DNA of 6,172 bases, taken from assembly GCA_015061765.1 (NCBI GenBank), contig SUVZ01000239.1, positions 1 through 6,172 on the forward strand, written 5' to 3'. The position numbers and the translations under genes are program-made. This stretch comes from Lentisphaerota bacterium (GTDB lineage Bacteria; Verrucomicrobiota; Kiritimatiellia; RFP12; UBA1067). Positions 5,322-6,172 of this stretch are shown here, one piece after another (the stretch's first letter is position 1; every line of letters starts with the position of its first letter). The notes beneath the pieces were generated by a model. It saw nothing but the letters and a program-made list of their open reading frames with translations. It had not been told where the DNA came from and made no database searches.

Positions 5322-6047
5322 TTACCGTATGCGCAACATAAAACCGCACCTGCGCTTAAACACATCTGTCTGATATTCAAGAAGCGTCTCACCTGACGAA
5401 TCCTTCGCCAGACAAACCAGCTTCCAATATCCAGGCCCGATACCGCACAGTTCAGTCAAACCTTCGGCGTCTGCGAGAGCGGAGAAAACGACATTGGTAC
5501 CGATCTCCGGGCCACTTTTGCCGGAAAGCTGTATCGCCCCTATTTCGACAGATGACGTATCTTCCTTCCAGACGGTTGAATAGGCAAGCATCACCTTGCC
5601 GCCGGACGCCACAGCCGTCTTAAGGGAATCCGCACAGGTGTCGACAGCAGCGATTCTCCCTTCAGACTCGATACCGAAAGAAACGGTTCTCGTCAGCGGC
5701 TCGCCAATCACGGTGCCGTCGCTGAGCGTCCACATCAAAAGTTTGTAGACAGGCCCGCCGCCTTCGGGACAAGACCAGGAAAGAATCCCTTCCTCGCCCG
5801 AGCCGCCCGTTTTGATCACATTGGTAACTCCACCGCTCACCGCCTCGATTCTCACGGAAGCGTTGGCATCAATCCATTTAGGACTAAATCTGATTTTTGC
5901 GGTGTCGACGACCCCCATGACACCGGCGGCTCGAAGATCAACGGCAACGGGATCACCCGTAGCGGTGATTTCAGAGCCATATGCTACGGCACCAACCGCT
6001 GTGGTTACCGTCAACGCCACAGATGTGGCAAAACATCTAACTCTCAT
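5322..6047 (-). CDS. Secreted protein with two Ig-like beta-sandwich halves, function unknown
   Basis: The 241-aa product has a signal peptide (MRVRCFATSVALTVTTAVGA, cleavage near residue 22-24). The rest looks like two related beta-rich halves. Residues about 46-123 include 'KIRFSPKWIDANASVRIEAV', 'GILSWSCPEGG' and 'YKLLMWTLSDGTVIGE'. Residues about 147-230 include 'VMLAYSTVWKEDTSSVEIGA' and 'GYWKLVCLAKDSSGETLLEY'. Both share the order aromatic-W strand, V.I.A strand, a glycine turn, then Y/W.L…DG/SG. I recall domains of this sort ('LAYSTxW…') in secreted proteins of Kiritimatiellota-like bacteria, often next to SUMF1-like domains; that is memory, not a search result. AAAGGAG lies five bases before the ATG. 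The SUMF1-like gene's start is 32 bases below its stop, so the two products may act together. The stop of a possible upstream gene overlaps its ATG. Confidence 0.78.
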   Translation of the reverse strand: MRVRCFATSVALTVTTAVGAVAYGSEITATGDPVAVDLRAAGVMGVVDTAKIRFSPKWIDANASVRIEAVSGGVTNVIKTGGSGEEGILSWSCPEGGGPVYKLLMWTLSDGTVIGEPLTRTVSFGIESEGRIAAVDTCADSLKTAVASGGKVMLAYSTVWKEDTSSVEIGAIQLSGKSGPEIGTNVVFSALADAEGLTELCGIGPGYWKLVCLAKDSSGETLLEYQTDVFKRRCGFMLRIR

Positions 6048-6172
6048 AGACTCTCCTTTCTTTCAGTTTGTACGACTGATCTTGGCGCAGCCGCCAAAAA
6101 TCCACTCAACAACGCACATGCGGCATAGCCGCCGAAAAACGTCATGCCGAGCGAACAGCTTCCCGCCGATCC
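6044..6172 (-). CDS. Possible C-terminal end of an upstream gene (runs off the right edge)
   Basis: One minus-strand frame is open from the edge to a TGA that overlaps the next ATG (ATGA). Its 42 residues include a hydrophobic stretch, 'SLGMTFFGGYAACALLSGFL', that could be a membrane helix, then a polar tail (RSVVQTERKESL). The stop-start overlap suggests translational coupling. A second frame is also open (…FARHDVFRRL…, stopping at 6063-6065) with similar codon quality, so the choice is uncertain. It is also possible that neither is a gene and this is the leader region of the 241-aa gene. No family is recognisable. Confidence 0.33.
   Translation of the reverse strand, partial: GSAGSCSLGMTFFGGYAACALLSGFLAAAPRSVVQTERKESL
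6053..6071 (-). promoter_or_regulatory. Leader element and ribosome binding site of the 241-aa gene
   Basis: The minus-strand sequence ACAAACTGAAAG (6071-6060) followed by AAAGGAG (6059-6053) precedes the ATG at 6047. The same 12 bases occur in front of the PepSY gene (1192-1181), where they run straight into its ribosome binding site. This may be a preferred leader sequence in this genome. No good -10/-35 pair is visible upstream here; a TACAAA overlaps the element itself. Confidence 0.45.

Noticed and set aside
5290..5349. Upstream start at 5349 for the SUMF1-fold gene
   Set aside because: It would overlap the 241-aa gene and place 20 residues ahead of a clear signal peptide; the ATG at 5287-5289 has a well-spaced AAAGGA.

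Overview
The window looks like a segment of a bacterial chromosome of roughly balanced to slightly GC-rich composition, with every convincing gene on the minus strand. The best guess for the source is a gut-associated member of the Kiritimatiellota/Verrucomicrobiota-Lentisphaerota group. This is an inference. It rests on a secreted SUMF1-fold protein with an N-terminal 'QRWPWN' beta module, a companion Ig-like secreted protein, and a large secreted protein with flanking carbohydrate-binding-like modules, an architecture I associate with those phyla. No marker gene in the window proves it.

Right part (6172 down to 1446): a tight minus-strand gene train. It starts with the possible C-terminus of an upstream gene whose stop overlaps the next start (ATGA). 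Then come a 241-aa secreted protein with two related beta-sandwich-like halves, a 422-aa secreted protein with a degenerate formylglycine-generating-enzyme (SUMF1) fold, and an 852-aa secreted protein with glycosidase-like architecture. The spacers are 31 and 16 bases and each gene has a good ribosome binding site, so the last three are probably co-transcribed. All three carry signal peptides, so they probably act outside the cytoplasm, plausibly on glycans. No promoter for this unit is clear inside the window.

Middle (1445 down to 822): an intergenic region of 273 bases holds a well-formed sigma-70-type promoter (TTGCCA, 17 bp, TACAAT) driving a small secreted PepSY-domain protein with an unusual cysteine cluster. 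The same intergenic region contains a pair of imperfect direct repeats.

Left part (821 down to 1): an accessory-looking patch. It holds a strong GC-rich hairpin, an unrecognised 78-aa ORF with good codon use but no clear start signal, a six-unit 23-bp tandem array in which each better-preserved unit is a palindrome around GGGTCA/TGACCC, an extended -10 promoter, and the N-terminal stub of what looks like an AAA-ATPase-like ('YVDKT') protein ended by stops. The window ends in the first 41 codons of a MarC-family membrane protein. The palindrome array with the orphan ORF and the gene stub is the least explained part of the window.
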